A stretch of 64,000 bases of DNA from Pseudomonas sp. DG56-2 (GTDB taxonomy: Bacteria > Pseudomonadota > Gammaproteobacteria > Pseudomonadales > Pseudomonadaceae). Shown here piece by piece: positions 1 through 8,780 of the stretch. Position 1 is the stretch's first letter, and the number at the start of each line of letters is the position of its first letter. The notes beneath the pieces are model-generated. The model was not told the origin of the DNA. It did not search any database and was given only the letters and a program-made list of their open reading frames with translations. A program made the position numbers and the translations under genes. Where the stretch lies: NCBI RefSeq assembly GCF_004803755.1, contig NZ_CP032311.1:3426501-3490500 (forward strand), given 5' to 3'.

Positions 1-509
1 TGACAGTCAACGCGGTATCGGGTTACTCCGGAGGCGGGCGTGCCGCCGTCGAGCGTCACGAAAGCGCAGCAGATAAAGCAGCCCAGGGCGTTCTGGTTTA
101 TGGACTGAACCTGGATCACAAACATGTGCCGGAAATCCAGGCGCATGCCGGCCTGTCGCATCGGCCGGTGTTCATCCCAAGCTATGGTAGCTACCGCCAG
201 GGCATCGCCCTGACCATTGCCCTGCAGACGCGCCTGTTGCCGGCGGGTGTCAACGCCGCCCATCTGCATGAGCGCCTGCGCCAGCACTACCATGGTTCGC
301 GCTATGTACAGGTGGCAGCGCTGAAACAGGATGAAGCCGCGCCGATGTTGGATCCGCAAGCAGCGAACGACAGCAACGAGCTGCAGCTAGCGGTGTTCGC
401 CAATCCTGCCCATGGTCAAATAGTATTGACTGCGGTGTTCGATAACCTGGGCAAGGGTGCCTCGGGTGCTGCGGTGCAAAACCTGGAGTTGATGCTGACC
501 TCTATTTGA
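1..509 (+). CDS. argC: N-acetyl-gamma-glutamyl-phosphate reductase, type 2 (3' part)
   Basis: Only the C-terminal 168 residues are present; the reading frame enters at base 3 and the gene starts before the window. ArgC reduces N-acetylglutamyl phosphate to the semialdehyde in arginine synthesis, in the cytoplasm. Visible landmarks are the VSGYSGGGR stretch at the left edge, typical of the substrate-binding region, and a C-terminal end ([17 protein letters not shown]) characteristic of the family. The piece matches the short 'type 2' ArgC form better than the 344-residue type 1 form. The next gene, a SulP transporter, begins about 65 bases downstream on the same strand; nothing indicates a shared function. 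Confidence 0.9.
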   Translation, partial: TVNAVSGYSGGGRAAVERHESAADKAAQGVLVYGLNLDHKHVPEIQAHAGLSHRPVFIPSYGSYRQGIALTIALQTRLLPAGVNAAHLHERLRQHYHGSRYVQVAALKQDEAAPMLDPQAANDSNELQLAVFANPAHGQIVLTAVFDNLGKGASGAAVQNLELMLTSI

Positions 510-574
510 ACACTGGCCCAGGCCGGCGAATTTCCGTAGCATCCTCCCCCTTTTCGCCGGCAGCTTCCCCGACC

Positions 575-2020
575 ATGAAAACAACCTCCCTACGCGCCGA
601 TGTCCTGGCTGGGCTCACCACGTCCTTTGCGCTGGTGCCCGAATGCATTGCCTTTGCTTTGGTGGCGCATCTGAACCCGCTGATGGGTCTCTATGGCGCG
701 TTCATCATCTGTACGCTCACCGCCTTGCTCGGTGGTCGTCCGGGGATGATCTCCGGGGCGGCTGGGTCCATGGCGGTGGTCATCGTCGCCTTAGTGGTTC
801 AGCACGGCGTCCAGTACCTGCTGGCAACCGTGCTGCTTGGCGGGTTGATCATGATTGTCTTCGGCGTGCTGCGCCTGGGCAAACTGGTGCGCATGGTGCC
901 TTATTCGGTGATGCTCGGTTTCGTCAACGGCCTGGCGATCATCATCGCCCTCGCCCAGCTTGAGCACTTCAAACACGACGGTGTCTGGCTGTCGGGCTCG
1001 ACCTTGTACCTGATGATCGGCCTGGTCGCGCTGACCATGGCCATTGTCTATGTGCTGCCGCGCCTGACCCGCAGTGTGCCGCCAGCTTTGGTCGCGATCC
1101 TTGGCGTCGGCGCCGGCGTCTACCTGCTCGATCTGCCCACCCATACCCTGGGCGATCTGGCCCATATCGCTGGCGGCCTGCCTGCACTGAGCTGGCCGGA
1201 CATTCCCTGGACCGTGGAAACACTACAGATCATCGCGCCTTACGCGATCCTGATGGCGCTGGTGGGTTTGCTGGAAACGTTGCTGACCCTCAACCTGACC
1301 GATGAAATCACCGAAAGCCGCGGCTACCCCAACCGCGAGTGCGTGGCCCTGGGTGTGGCCAACATGACGTCCGGCATGTTCGGCGGCATGGGCGGTTGCG
1401 CCATGATCGGCCAGACCGCCATCAACCTGAGCTCTGGTGGACGCGGACGGCTGTCCGGCGTGGTGGCAGGTGTGATGATTCTACTGTTCGTGCTGTTTCT
1501 CTCACCGCTGATCGAACGAATCCCGCTGGCAGCCCTGGTTGGCGTGATGTTCGTGGTGTCGCAGCAGACATTCTCGTGGGCATCGCTACGCGTGCTGCAC
1601 AAGGTGCCGGTGAACGACATGCTGGCAATTATTGCAGTGACCGTGGTTACCGTACTCACTGATCTGGCCACGGCGGTGCTGATTGGTATCGTGATCGCCG
1701 CTATAAACTTCGCCTGGCAGCAAGCTCGCGAACTGTATGCTGACAGCCACCTTGAAAGTGATGGCAGCAAGCTCTACCGGGTCCACGGCACGTTATTCTT
1801 CGCCTCGACGACGCCCTTCCTCAATCAGTTCGACCCCGTCAACGACCCAGCCCAGGTGACTCTCGATTGCCAGCACTTGAACTTTGTCGATTACTCGGCA
1901 ATTGCGGCGCTCAAGACTTTGCGCGAGCGCTACAGCAATAACGGCAAACACCTGCGCGTGGTGCACCTGTCCGAGCGCTGCAAGCAACTGCTCAAGCGCA
2001 CGGATTTGCATTACGGCTAA
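575..2020 (+). CDS. SulP-family inorganic anion transporter
   Basis: A 481-residue inner-membrane protein with about ten to twelve hydrophobic segments followed by a C-terminal STAS domain (about residues 395-481; the stretch VTLDCQHLNFVDYSAIAALKTL is its core). SulP proteins move sulfate, bicarbonate or other anions; the substrate cannot be told from sequence. The start chosen is the ATG at 575 (MKTTSLRADVLAGLTTS), because SulP proteins begin just before this first amphipathic segment. The frame stays open back to a TTG at 506 that overlaps the argC stop, and that upstream extension has no membrane character. No strong ribosome binding site is seen before 575. Confidence 0.85.
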   Translation: MKTTSLRADVLAGLTTSFALVPECIAFALVAHLNPLMGLYGAFIICTLTALLGGRPGMISGAAGSMAVVIVALVVQHGVQYLLATVLLGGLIMIVFGVLRLGKLVRMVPYSVMLGFVNGLAIIIALAQLEHFKHDGVWLSGSTLYLMIGLVALTMAIVYVLPRLTRSVPPALVAILGVGAGVYLLDLPTHTLGDLAHIAGGLPALSWPDIPWTVETLQIIAPYAILMALVGLLETLLTLNLTDEITESRGYPNRECVALGVANMTSGMFGGMGGCAMIGQTAINLSSGGRGRLSGVVAGVMILLFVLFLSPLIERIPLAALVGVMFVVSQQTFSWASLRVLHKVPVNDMLAIIAVTVVTVLTDLATAVLIGIVIAAINFAWQQARELYADSHLESDGSKLYRVHGTLFFASTTPFLNQFDPVNDPAQVTLDCQHLNFVDYSAIAALKTLRERYSNNGKHLRVVHLSERCKQLLKRTDLHYG

Positions 2021-2029
2021 ACGCAGCCC

Positions 2030-2881
2030 TCAGGGCGCACCGAACATTGCCGTCCAGTAGATCCCGGCATCGCTCTTGGGATCGACGGCATAGGCGGCGC
2101 CCAACTCGGTGAACTGCGGGTTCATCAGGTTGGCGCAATGGCCAGGGCTGGCCAACCAACCATCGACCACTTTGCGCGGGGTGTCCTGCCCGGCGGCGAT
2201 GTTTTCGCCCGTCAACTGTCCTGCGTACCCGGCCAGCTCAGCTCTGTCGCCTGGTGTACGACCATCGCGATCGATGTGATCGAGAAAGTTCTGATTGGCC
2301 ATTGCTCGTGTATGGGTTTCAGCGACGCCAGCCAGCACTGCGTTCCAGGCCAACGGTGCGCTGGCCGCGAACGTCTGGCTGCCACATTGGCGCTGCTGGC
2401 TGCGCGCACTGTTGATCATGCTCAACAACTTCTGGCCTTCGGCCTGCCAGTCCCCCAGCTTTCCGGCAAGCAACGGCCGCGCCAGAACAATGCGCCAATC
2501 GCGAGCTTGCTGACTGACACCAATATCGACGAACTGCGGATCAAGCACCACCTGACAGAAGCTTTCCCGCACAGCTTGCATGGCCGCTTGAGCATCACGA
2601 GGGCCATTGAGGGTAATAGCCTGAACATTGACCATCGGGTAGCTGGACTGAGCCAGGGCGCTGCGCAAATCCACGCTACCGGTGGCCGGCAACACCAGGC
2701 GAGGATCACTGGCCAGTGGCGGCAGCTCCAGCGATGCCTGCCCGCCGCAGCGTTGGGCCTGACTGCGATAACCATTGATTGCATCGATCAACTGGGACGG
2801 CTCACTGGCCTGGGCTGCCGTGGCTGCCAGCAGCGCCATAGGCAGGCAGGCAAGACGCAGAACGGATGACAGGACACGCAT
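2030..2881 (-). CDS. Secreted CAP-domain (SCP/PR1-like) protein
   Basis: A 283-residue exported protein. It begins with a signal peptide (MRVLSSVLRLACLPMALLAA, cleavage likely after AQA near residue 24) preceded by AGGGAG six to eight bases upstream, which decides the start. The C-terminal half (about residues 150-283) is a CAP domain, with the characteristic HTRAMANQNFLDHIDRDGRTPGDRA and GENIAAG segments and a final cysteine pair region. The N-terminal half (about 25-145) has a related repeat of the 'INGYRSQAQRCG' opening, also seen at about residue 152, suggesting an internal duplication in which only the second copy kept the full CAP fold. Function in bacteria is poorly known. Confidence 0.8.
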   Translation of the reverse strand: MRVLSSVLRLACLPMALLAATAAQASEPSQLIDAINGYRSQAQRCGGQASLELPPLASDPRLVLPATGSVDLRSALAQSSYPMVNVQAITLNGPRDAQAAMQAVRESFCQVVLDPQFVDIGVSQQARDWRIVLARPLLAGKLGDWQAEGQKLLSMINSARSQQRQCGSQTFAASAPLAWNAVLAGVAETHTRAMANQNFLDHIDRDGRTPGDRAELAGYAGQLTGENIAAGQDTPRKVVDGWLASPGHCANLMNPQFTELGAAYAVDPKSDAGIYWTAMFGAP

Positions 2882-3017
2882 GTAAATCTCCCTTGAACAG
2901 ACCGCACCCATGATGCGCGATGCGCTCGTCGTCGAACAGTTGGAATGTTTTGAGCGTCGCGCGGTCGACCCTGTAACGGGAAGCTTCATCTTTCTCTCGC
3001 TACTCAAGAGCCAGATC

Positions 3018-3632
3018 ATGCGCCTTATAACGATTGTAACCTGCCTGGCGCTAAGCCTCTGCAGTCCGCTCCTTGCAGCGAGTGAAGCCAAAGCCGAGGT
3101 GGCGGAAGAAAAAGCCCAGGCGCTGGAGCAAAAAGCAGCCGTACAACCGAATGCACCGCCTGCCAGCAGAAGCAAAGCTATTACCCAACCCGAAGTCCAG
3201 GCAGTCGACCCGGCGGGTCAGGCAGCGCTGGATGACGCCATCACCTGCATGGCGCGCAGCATCTATTGGGAATCGAAGGGTGGCAAGGCGCCGGACATGG
3301 AAGCGGTGGCCAACGTGGTAATGAACCGCCTGGGTCATGAAGGCTTTCCGGACACCGTGTGCGGCGTCGTCAAACAAGGTTCCGAGACCGGCAACTGCCA
3401 GTTTTCCTGGTGGTGCGACGGGCGTTCTGATTCAGTCCAGGAAGAAGCCCGTTATGCCATTGCCAAGGAAATCGCACGCAAGGCACTCAACCGGCAACTG
3501 GATGACCGCACTCGGGGCGCGCTGTATTTTCATGACCGCCACGTATCGCCGGATTGGGCGCGCGGCTATGTGAAGACCACCGAGACCAGCGACTTTCTGT
3601 TCTATAAGCCGCGAAATGGCACGGCGCGCTAA
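3018..3632 (+). CDS. Cell wall hydrolase, SleB/Hydrolase_2 family
   Basis: A 204-residue exported protein: signal peptide at residues 1-21 (MRLITIVTCLALSLCSPLLA), then an Ala/Glu/Lys-rich linker to about residue 65, then a Hydrolase_2 (SleB-like) catalytic domain. The domain shows the family's opening CMARSIYWESKGGKAPDMEA, containing the conserved glutamate, and later CQFSWWCDG and LYFH-DRHVSPDWARG. Such proteins cleave peptidoglycan glycan strands. An in-frame upstream extension to 2910 was rejected because the signal peptide starts here. It diverges from the CAP-domain gene across a 136-bp gap, so the two envelope genes may share a control region. Confidence 0.85.
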   Translation: MRLITIVTCLALSLCSPLLAASEAKAEVAEEKAQALEQKAAVQPNAPPASRSKAITQPEVQAVDPAGQAALDDAITCMARSIYWESKGGKAPDMEAVANVVMNRLGHEGFPDTVCGVVKQGSETGNCQFSWWCDGRSDSVQEEARYAIAKEIARKALNRQLDDRTRGALYFHDRHVSPDWARGYVKTTETSDFLFYKPRNGTAR

Positions 3633-3701
3633 TCAGAATGCTGGTTCGGCCGGTGTTTGATAGGGGCTGTCATTACCCCGTCCGGGTGCAAGCCAACCGG
3701 T

Positions 3702-4244
3702 TCAGGAAACATCGACGACAGGTATCTCGCCGGTGGTCTTGCCCGCGCGACGGTCACTCATCCAATTGACCAACTGAGTTGAAAACTCAGGCGGCGCCTT
3801 GCGACCAACGCGCCGGGCGATATCCAGGATGGTCTGCTGCGCCAACGCCTCTTCCATGCGTTTTTGCGCCGTAAGCATTACCGCATGAATAGAGCAGGTG
3901 CCCTCCTGGGCCCAGCTTGGCGGCGAACCTTCAAACAGCGCACAGCGATCGCGCACATCACGGCACTCGAAGATCATTTTGCGCCCGTCTATGGCGGTAA
4001 CGATATCCAGCACACTGATTTCGTCCGCCGGACGCGCCAGCTTGAACCCTCCGCGCACGCCTTCGGTGGCCGCCACAAGGCCGGCCTTGGCGAGCTTGGT
4101 AAAGACCTTGGCCAGGTACTCCTGAGGCACACCCTGCAGGTCGGCAAGGTCACGCACACTGGCTTCACGGCTATCACCCAGCTCATCGACCAGGAAGGTA
4201 AGGCAATGGATGCCGTACTCCACGCCAGCGCTATACAACGACAT
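3702..4244 (-). CDS. Rrf2-family transcriptional regulator
   Basis: A 180-residue protein with an N-terminal winged helix (about residues 1-80; LYSAGVEYGIHCLTFL and VPQEYLAKVFTKLAKAGLV are typical of Rrf2) and three cysteines, C94, C101 and C117, in the C-terminal part. Three cysteines in this region ligate an Fe-S cluster in IscR, NsrR and relatives, so an Fe-S or redox sensor is likely, though the spacing (six and fifteen residues) was not matched to a named subfamily. It is transcribed away from an FAD oxidoreductase gene and probably represses it and itself through the palindrome at 4389-4413. Confidence 0.85.
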   Translation of the reverse strand: MSLYSAGVEYGIHCLTFLVDELGDSREASVRDLADLQGVPQEYLAKVFTKLAKAGLVAATEGVRGGFKLARPADEISVLDIVTAIDGRKMIFECRDVRDRCALFEGSPPSWAQEGTCSIHAVMLTAQKRMEEALAQQTILDIARRVGRKAPPEFSTQLVNWMSDRRAGKTTGEIPVVDVS

Positions 4245-4377
4245 GACAATCTCCGACTAGCTTTGTCGCCAATGTTATCAGATTTTTCATTCATGACGAA
4301 CGACTTGCAGCCCTTCAAATAGAGCTTCCCAGAGATAAATCAGCCTATCGATGGCAAACATCGCTTAAAAATAGTGC

Positions 4378-4413
4378 TTGCCCAAACTAACTACGACCAA
4401 TACAGTCGTAGTT
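4378..4413 (+). promoter_or_regulatory. Promoter with overlapping Rrf2-type operator
   Basis: A perfect inverted repeat, AACTACGAC (4389-4397), a 7-base spacer, GTCGTAGTT (4405-4413), lies in the gap between the Rrf2 gene and the oxidoreductase. A sigma-70-like promoter fits over it: TTGCCC at 4378-4383, a 17-base spacer, TACAGT at 4401-4406, pointing to the oxidoreductase. The operator therefore covers the -10 element, the expected place for a repressor. The 25-bp overall length suits a dimeric Rrf2 protein. Assignment to this regulator is inference from proximity. Confidence 0.65.
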
Positions 4414-4490
4414 GTACGCCGCCATGGGTTGACCTGCAGCCCCCCATGAGCAACCGGTCAAAAACGATTTCCTCTCTGTGGAGCAGCCAA

Positions 4491-5693
4491 ATGAAACAGC
4501 ACATTCTGATTGTCGGCGCAGGTTTTGGTGGTGTCTGGAGCGCGCTGAGCGCGGCTCGCCTGCTGGACCAACATGGCCGCGACGACGTTGCCATCAGCGT
4601 TCTCGCACCACAGGCCCAATTGCGTATTCGCCCGCGCTTCTACGAACCTGATGTGCACCAGATGCAAGCACCCTTGGCCGAGCTCTTCAACGCAGTAGGC
4701 GTTGCCTTTATCCAGGGCGCGGCCGAACAGATCGACGTGAACGGCAAGCGCGTCAGTTACGTCGATGCCCAGGGCAACCGCAGCGATATCAGCTATGACC
4801 GCCTGGTGATGGCTGCCGGTAGCGGCGTGTGGCGTCCGGATATCGACGGTCTGAACACACACGCCTTCGATGTCGATCAGATCGAATCGGCGGCGCGCCT
4901 GGAGCAACACCTCAAGTCGCTGGCCAGCCAGCCGGAATCAACTGCACGTAACACCGTAGTGGTCGCTGGTGGTGGGTTCACAGGCATCGAAACTGCCACG
5001 GAAATGCCCGGTCGCCTGCGCGCTATTCTGGGTGCCGATGCCAATGTCCGGGTGATCATTGTCGACCGCGGCGCCAGGATCGGTGCGGCCTTGGGTGAAG
5101 GCATCAGCCCAACCATCATCGAGGCGTCCGAAGCGCTGGGCGTGCAATGGCGAGTCAATGCTTCGGTAGCCGGCGTGGATGCCGGCGGTGTCACCCTCGC
5201 GGACGGTGAGCGGATTGAAGCAAATACCGTGGTCTGGACCGTTGGCGTACGTGCCAGCTCACTGACGGCGCAAGTGCCGGGCGAACGCGATGGACAAGGT
5301 CGCCTGCACGTCGACCGCAACCTTAAGGTGAAGGGCCAGGAGCATGTCTATGCCACCGGCGATGTGGCCTACGCGGCTACCGACGATGAAGGCAACTTTG
5401 CCGTCATGTCTTGCCAGCATGCCATCGTGCTGGGCCGTCATAGCGGCAACAACGTGGCTGCAGACCTGCTCGGTGTCGAGCCCACGCCTTATCGCCAACC
5501 CAAGTACGTAACCTGTCTGGACCTGGGAGCCTGGGGCGCGGTTTACACCGAGGGCTGGGATCGTCAGGTCAAGTTGCTGCGCAAAGAAGCCAAAGACCTC
5601 AAGACCCAGATCAACACCACCTGGATCTATCCGCCCGCAGCTGACCGTACCAGTGCCCTGGCCGCCGCCGATCCGCTGATTCCGATCGCTTGA
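4491..5693 (+). CDS. NAD(P)/FAD-dependent oxidoreductase, NDH-2-like
   Basis: A 400-residue pyridine-nucleotide-disulfide oxidoreductase fold protein: FAD-binding GAGFGG at residues 9-14, a second dinucleotide motif GGGFTG near residue 160, and the FAD-contacting YATGDVAY near residue 283. Size and order match type II NADH dehydrogenases and related single-subunit NADH:quinone oxidoreductases; no redox-active CxxC pair is seen. The start at 4491 is just before the FAD motif; the frame is open to 4374 but that part has no domain sequence and would overlap the operator. It likely acts at the membrane surface and is controlled by the divergent Rrf2 regulator, suggesting a role under redox, nitrosative or electrophile stress (inference). 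Confidence 0.8.
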   Translation: MKQHILIVGAGFGGVWSALSAARLLDQHGRDDVAISVLAPQAQLRIRPRFYEPDVHQMQAPLAELFNAVGVAFIQGAAEQIDVNGKRVSYVDAQGNRSDISYDRLVMAAGSGVWRPDIDGLNTHAFDVDQIESAARLEQHLKSLASQPESTARNTVVVAGGGFTGIETATEMPGRLRAILGADANVRVIIVDRGARIGAALGEGISPTIIEASEALGVQWRVNASVAGVDAGGVTLADGERIEANTVVWTVGVRASSLTAQVPGERDGQGRLHVDRNLKVKGQEHVYATGDVAYAATDDEGNFAVMSCQHAIVLGRHSGNNVAADLLGVEPTPYRQPKYVTCLDLGAWGAVYTEGWDRQVKLLRKEAKDLKTQINTTWIYPPAADRTSALAAADPLIPIA

Positions 5694-5705
5694 TGGCAGA
5701 ACCTG

Positions 5706-6245
5706 CTACAACGGCCATTGCGCCAATGGCCAGTAACGGCCCTTGCGCGACTCGAACAGGATAAAGTTCTGCGCGCGCAGGGTGAATTCAGCCGCTACCC
5801 GTGCTTCCGGTACTTGTCCCTGGTAATCCCGAGCCAGGGTCAGGTGCGGACGAAACTCCCTTGAGGCCTCGGTGAAGCCAAGCGGTAGCAATGCCTGCTG
5901 CAGGTTGTAGACCAAATGACGCAAGGTTGCAGGCGTTTGGCTGGGTGCTAGCACCAAGGTCTTGGCCGGACGCCAGACTTCCAGTCGATCAAGCGCGACG
6001 CTGATGGGCTGACTTGGCACCTTCACTGCAGCAGCAGCCGCCAGAACGGCGGGCAATTGTGCGGTGTCCACTGCCCCGAGGAACATCAGGGTCAAGTGGA
6101 AGTTCGACGACGGCACCGGCCGTCCGCTGCTCAAACCGAGGTCACTGCGCCACTGGGCAATGTCCCGACGTTGCGCTGGCGTGCAATCGAAGGCAAAGAA
6201 TAATCGTTTGAATGGCTGGCCGCTTTCGCGAGTGTCTTGCTCCAT
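5706..6245 (-). CDS. thpR: RNA 2',3'-cyclic phosphodiesterase (2H family)
   Basis: A 179-residue cytoplasmic enzyme of the 2H phosphoesterase superfamily. Both catalytic motifs are intact: HLTL at residues 50-53 and HLTL at 134-137. ThpR (formerly LigT) opens 2',3'-cyclic phosphates at RNA ends. The length is normal for the family. It is convergent with the upstream oxidoreductase (12 bp between stops) and divergent from lpxO, so it is probably transcribed alone. Confidence 0.9.
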   Translation of the reverse strand: MEQDTRESGQPFKRLFFAFDCTPAQRRDIAQWRSDLGLSSGRPVPSSNFHLTLMFLGAVDTAQLPAVLAAAAAVKVPSQPISVALDRLEVWRPAKTLVLAPSQTPATLRHLVYNLQQALLPLGFTEASREFRPHLTLARDYQGQVPEARVAAEFTLRAQNFILFESRKGRYWPLAQWPL

Positions 6246-6429
6246 ACCCTCCCCCCTTTCCTGTTGTCTTTGCGCTCAGTCTAACGGTGGACGTTGGCAG
6301 CGCAAACCTTTGCGCCTGGGACTAATGTCTGGCGTCAAAGCAGTAACATTTTGTACAAACCGCGGTCGCGATTGTTTATGCTGGCGAGCTTATGCCATGG
6401 CGCATCGCCACATCGATAAGTACCCGCCC

Positions 6430-7329
6430 ATGAAAATTTTCCTGGTTCTACTGTTTGTCTTCTCAATTGCTTTTGTCCATTTTCGCGGACGCGTCAGGCA
6501 CAAGATCACCCGCCAACTGGGCGATCACTCAAGCTTCCTGGCCCCGGTAAACGTTTTCCTCTACCTGTTCTCCAAGCTTGAGGCCAAACCCTACCTGCCG
6601 GTCCAGTCATTTCCCGAGCTCAAGCCGTTGCAGGACAACTGGCAGGAGATTCGCGCTGAAGCGCAACAGCTTCTGCATGTAGGCGAAATCAAAAGCTCGC
6701 AGAACTACGACGACGTAGGCTTCAACTCTTTCTTCAAGAGCGGCTGGAAGCGTTTCTACCTGAAATGGTACGGCGAGAGCCACCCTTCGGCGATGAAACT
6801 GTGCCCACGCACCACCGAGCTGCTGCAAAGTATCGGCACGGTCAAGGCCGCCATGTTCGCTACCTTGCCGCCAGGCTCCAAACTGGTTCGCCACCGCGAC
6901 CCTTATGCGGGCTCCTACCGCTACCACCTGGGCCTGGACACGCCAAACGATGATGCCTGCTACATCTGCGTGGACGGCGAAAACTACTCGTGGCGAGACG
7001 GCGAAGGTGTGGTCTTCGACGAGACCTACATTCACTACGCCTCCAACCAGACCGAGCACAACCGCATCATTCTGTTCTGCGATGTCGAGCGTCCATTGAA
7101 GTATCGCTGGGCCACCGCTTTCAACCGCTGGTTCAGCCGTAGTGTGATGGCGGCCGCCGCCGCGCCGAACGATGCCGGTGACAAGACCGGCGGCATCAAC
7201 CGTCTGTTCACGCGCATCTACAAGATCCGTGAGCGAGGCAAGGCCCTGAAGAAACGTAACCGCACCCGTTACTACCTGGAAAAATGGGCAGTGGTCGCGG
7301 TATTGCTGCTGGTGTTTATTTATATCTGA
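6430..7329 (+). CDS. lpxO: Lipid A hydroxylase, aspartyl/asparaginyl beta-hydroxylase family
   Basis: A 299-residue membrane-associated Fe(II)/2-oxoglutarate dioxygenase. LpxO adds a 2-hydroxyl to the secondary acyl chain of lipid A at the inner membrane. The chosen ATG gives MKIFLVLLFVFSIAFVHF, a membrane anchor; a second hydrophobic stretch ends the protein (WAVVAVLLLVFIYI). The catalytic core shows LVRHRDPYAGSYRYHLGL and IHYASNQTEHNRIILFCDVERP, supplying the iron and 2-oxoglutarate ligands. The length matches Pseudomonas LpxO. The frame is open upstream to 6064 but overlaps thpR on the other strand and carries no domain sequence. Confidence 0.9.
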   Translation: MKIFLVLLFVFSIAFVHFRGRVRHKITRQLGDHSSFLAPVNVFLYLFSKLEAKPYLPVQSFPELKPLQDNWQEIRAEAQQLLHVGEIKSSQNYDDVGFNSFFKSGWKRFYLKWYGESHPSAMKLCPRTTELLQSIGTVKAAMFATLPPGSKLVRHRDPYAGSYRYHLGLDTPNDDACYICVDGENYSWRDGEGVVFDETYIHYASNQTEHNRIILFCDVERPLKYRWATAFNRWFSRSVMAAAAAPNDAGDKTGGINRLFTRIYKIRERGKALKKRNRTRYYLEKWAVVAVLLLVFIYI

Positions 7330-7434
7330 CCCGTTTACCCGGCCAACGAGCCGTGCTGCCTTCGACCAACGGCGCCCCACCCACGGAAAAACTAGCTTCA
7401 CTGTTGATGTTGCCAACAGCACAAGGTGAAGACG

Positions 7435-7779
7435 ATGAGCATGATGGACTGGGACGCCTACCGTAAGCAGTTGATGGCAGGTATCGGCGACCTCAAGCAA
7501 CTGTCCCCCGACACAGTCAACGGTTACATGACCGCCAGCGGCGCCGGGGCTAAGACCAACCACCTCGACGCCAAGACCCGCGAACTGATTTCGCTGGCCG
7601 TGGCGGTAACCACGCGATGCGACGGGTGCATTGCCGTGCACTCGGCCCAGGCGCTCAAGCAAGGGGCCAGCCGTGAGGAAATTGCCGAAGCCCTCGGCGT
7701 TGCTGTCGCAATGAATGCCGGGGCTGCCCTGGTGTATTCGGCACGCGCCATGGATGCATTGGGCAAGGTCGACAGCTAG
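7435..7779 (+). CDS. Carboxymuconolactone decarboxylase/AhpD-like protein
   Basis: A 114-residue all-helical protein of the CMD family. The motif C62-D-G-C65 followed by H69 is the AhpD-type redox-active site, so an alkylhydroperoxidase-like or thiol-disulfide role is more likely than decarboxylation. The ATG at 7435 is used because AAGGTGAAG lies just upstream; an in-frame GTG at 7426 sits inside that binding site. It stands alone between lpxO and an acetyltransferase on the same strand. Confidence 0.85.
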   Translation: MSMMDWDAYRKQLMAGIGDLKQLSPDTVNGYMTASGAGAKTNHLDAKTRELISLAVAVTTRCDGCIAVHSAQALKQGASREEIAEALGVAVAMNAGAALVYSARAMDALGKVDS

Positions 7780-7862
7780 CGACAACGGTGCCGGCAGGCA
7801 CAAACAGTTGCATGCCGGCACCAACGCTTTCAGACTCGCGGCTCACGTTGCTAGGAACCGCC

Positions 7863-8420
7863 ATGATTCACATCCGCCCCATGACCGCTGCCGACTTCGA
7901 CCGCTTCTGGCCAACCTTCCAGGCCATTGTCGCAGCGCGCGAAACCTATGCCTTCGATCCGGCCCTGAGCCAGGATCAAGCCCGCCAACTGTGGCTTGAA
8001 TCCCCCCTGCAGACCCTGGTGGCGGAAGAGGATGGCCAGTTGCTTGGCTCCTATTACCTCAAAGCCAATGCCGCAGGACCCGGTAGTCATGTCAGTAACT
8101 GTGGATACATGGTCACCGAAACTGCGCGTGGACGTGGCGTTGCTCGGGCCCTGTGCGAGCACTCGCAACACCTGGCGCGCGAGCAGGGTTTCTTGGCCAT
8201 GCAGTTCAATTCGGTGGTGTCGAGCAACGCAGCAGCCGTGGCACTGTGGCAGAAACTTGGCTTTGCCATTGTCGGGCGCTTGCCTCGCGCCTATCGGCAC
8301 GCTCAGCTAGGGCTGGTCGATTGCCTGGTGATGTACAAATGGCTGGAGCAGCCCCAGCAACCCATGCTGATCGGGCGCAAGAACATTGAAGCGGTGGTAT
8401 CGCGCAAGCGCGGGCGATAA
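7863..8420 (+). CDS. GNAT-family N-acetyltransferase
   Basis: A 185-residue acetyl-CoA-dependent acetyltransferase; substrate unknown. The GNAT fold runs from IHIRPMTAADFDRFWPTF at the start through the acetyl-CoA pyrophosphate loop VTETARGRGVARALCEHS (about residues 81-98) to ALWQKLGFAIVGRLPRAY. The ATG at 7863 begins exactly at the fold and has AGGAA upstream. The protein ends with a short basic tail (VVSRKRGR). The cobalamin riboswitch of the next transcript begins 60 bp after its stop. Confidence 0.85.
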   Translation: MIHIRPMTAADFDRFWPTFQAIVAARETYAFDPALSQDQARQLWLESPLQTLVAEEDGQLLGSYYLKANAAGPGSHVSNCGYMVTETARGRGVARALCEHSQHLAREQGFLAMQFNSVVSSNAAAVALWQKLGFAIVGRLPRAYRHAQLGLVDCLVMYKWLEQPQQPMLIGRKNIEAVVSRKRGR

Positions 8421-8480
8421 GCCAGGGGTTTGTCCAACTCATTGACTGCAAAGACTTTCAATGTTCAGATGCGCGCCAGT

Positions 8481-8659
8481 TTCAGGTGTCCTGCGCCGTC
8501 GTGCGCAGGGTGAAACGGGAAGCCGGTGCATCACTTCAGGTGACTAGTCCGGCGCTGCCCCCGCAACGGTAAGCGAGCGAAGCCTTCGAAACACCACTGT
8601 GCTCAGGCATGGGAAGGTGAAGGCCTTCACGACCCTCGCAAGCCCGGAGACCGGCCTGA
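8481..8659 (+). promoter_or_regulatory. Cobalamin (B12) riboswitch
   Basis: All hallmark segments of an adenosylcobalamin-type riboswitch are present in order: GGGAAGCCGGTG at about 8517-8528, TCCGGCGCTGCCCCCGCAAC with GGTAAG at about 8548-8574 (the B12-box region), and AAGCCCGGAGACCGGCCT at about 8640-8657. It lies in the 360-bp leader of the TonB-dependent receptor gene. The remaining leader (8660-8780) contains GC-rich self-complementary segments that could form the expression platform. Cobalamin binding is expected to shut expression off. Confidence 0.92.
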
Positions 8660-8780
8660 AGCTTCGTTTGGCAACCCCGCGGTGGGCGGGCGCAGGCCGG
8701 TTTGCGCTCGCCTGCGCGCGCAATTCCTTCATGCGTTATTCCCTCCGGGATCCATTTCTTCCAGTAGACAGTGGAACGAT

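Noticed and set aside
6607..7824. 405-codon open frame on the minus strand
   Set aside because: Antisense across lpxO and the AhpD-like gene, both well supported on the plus strand.
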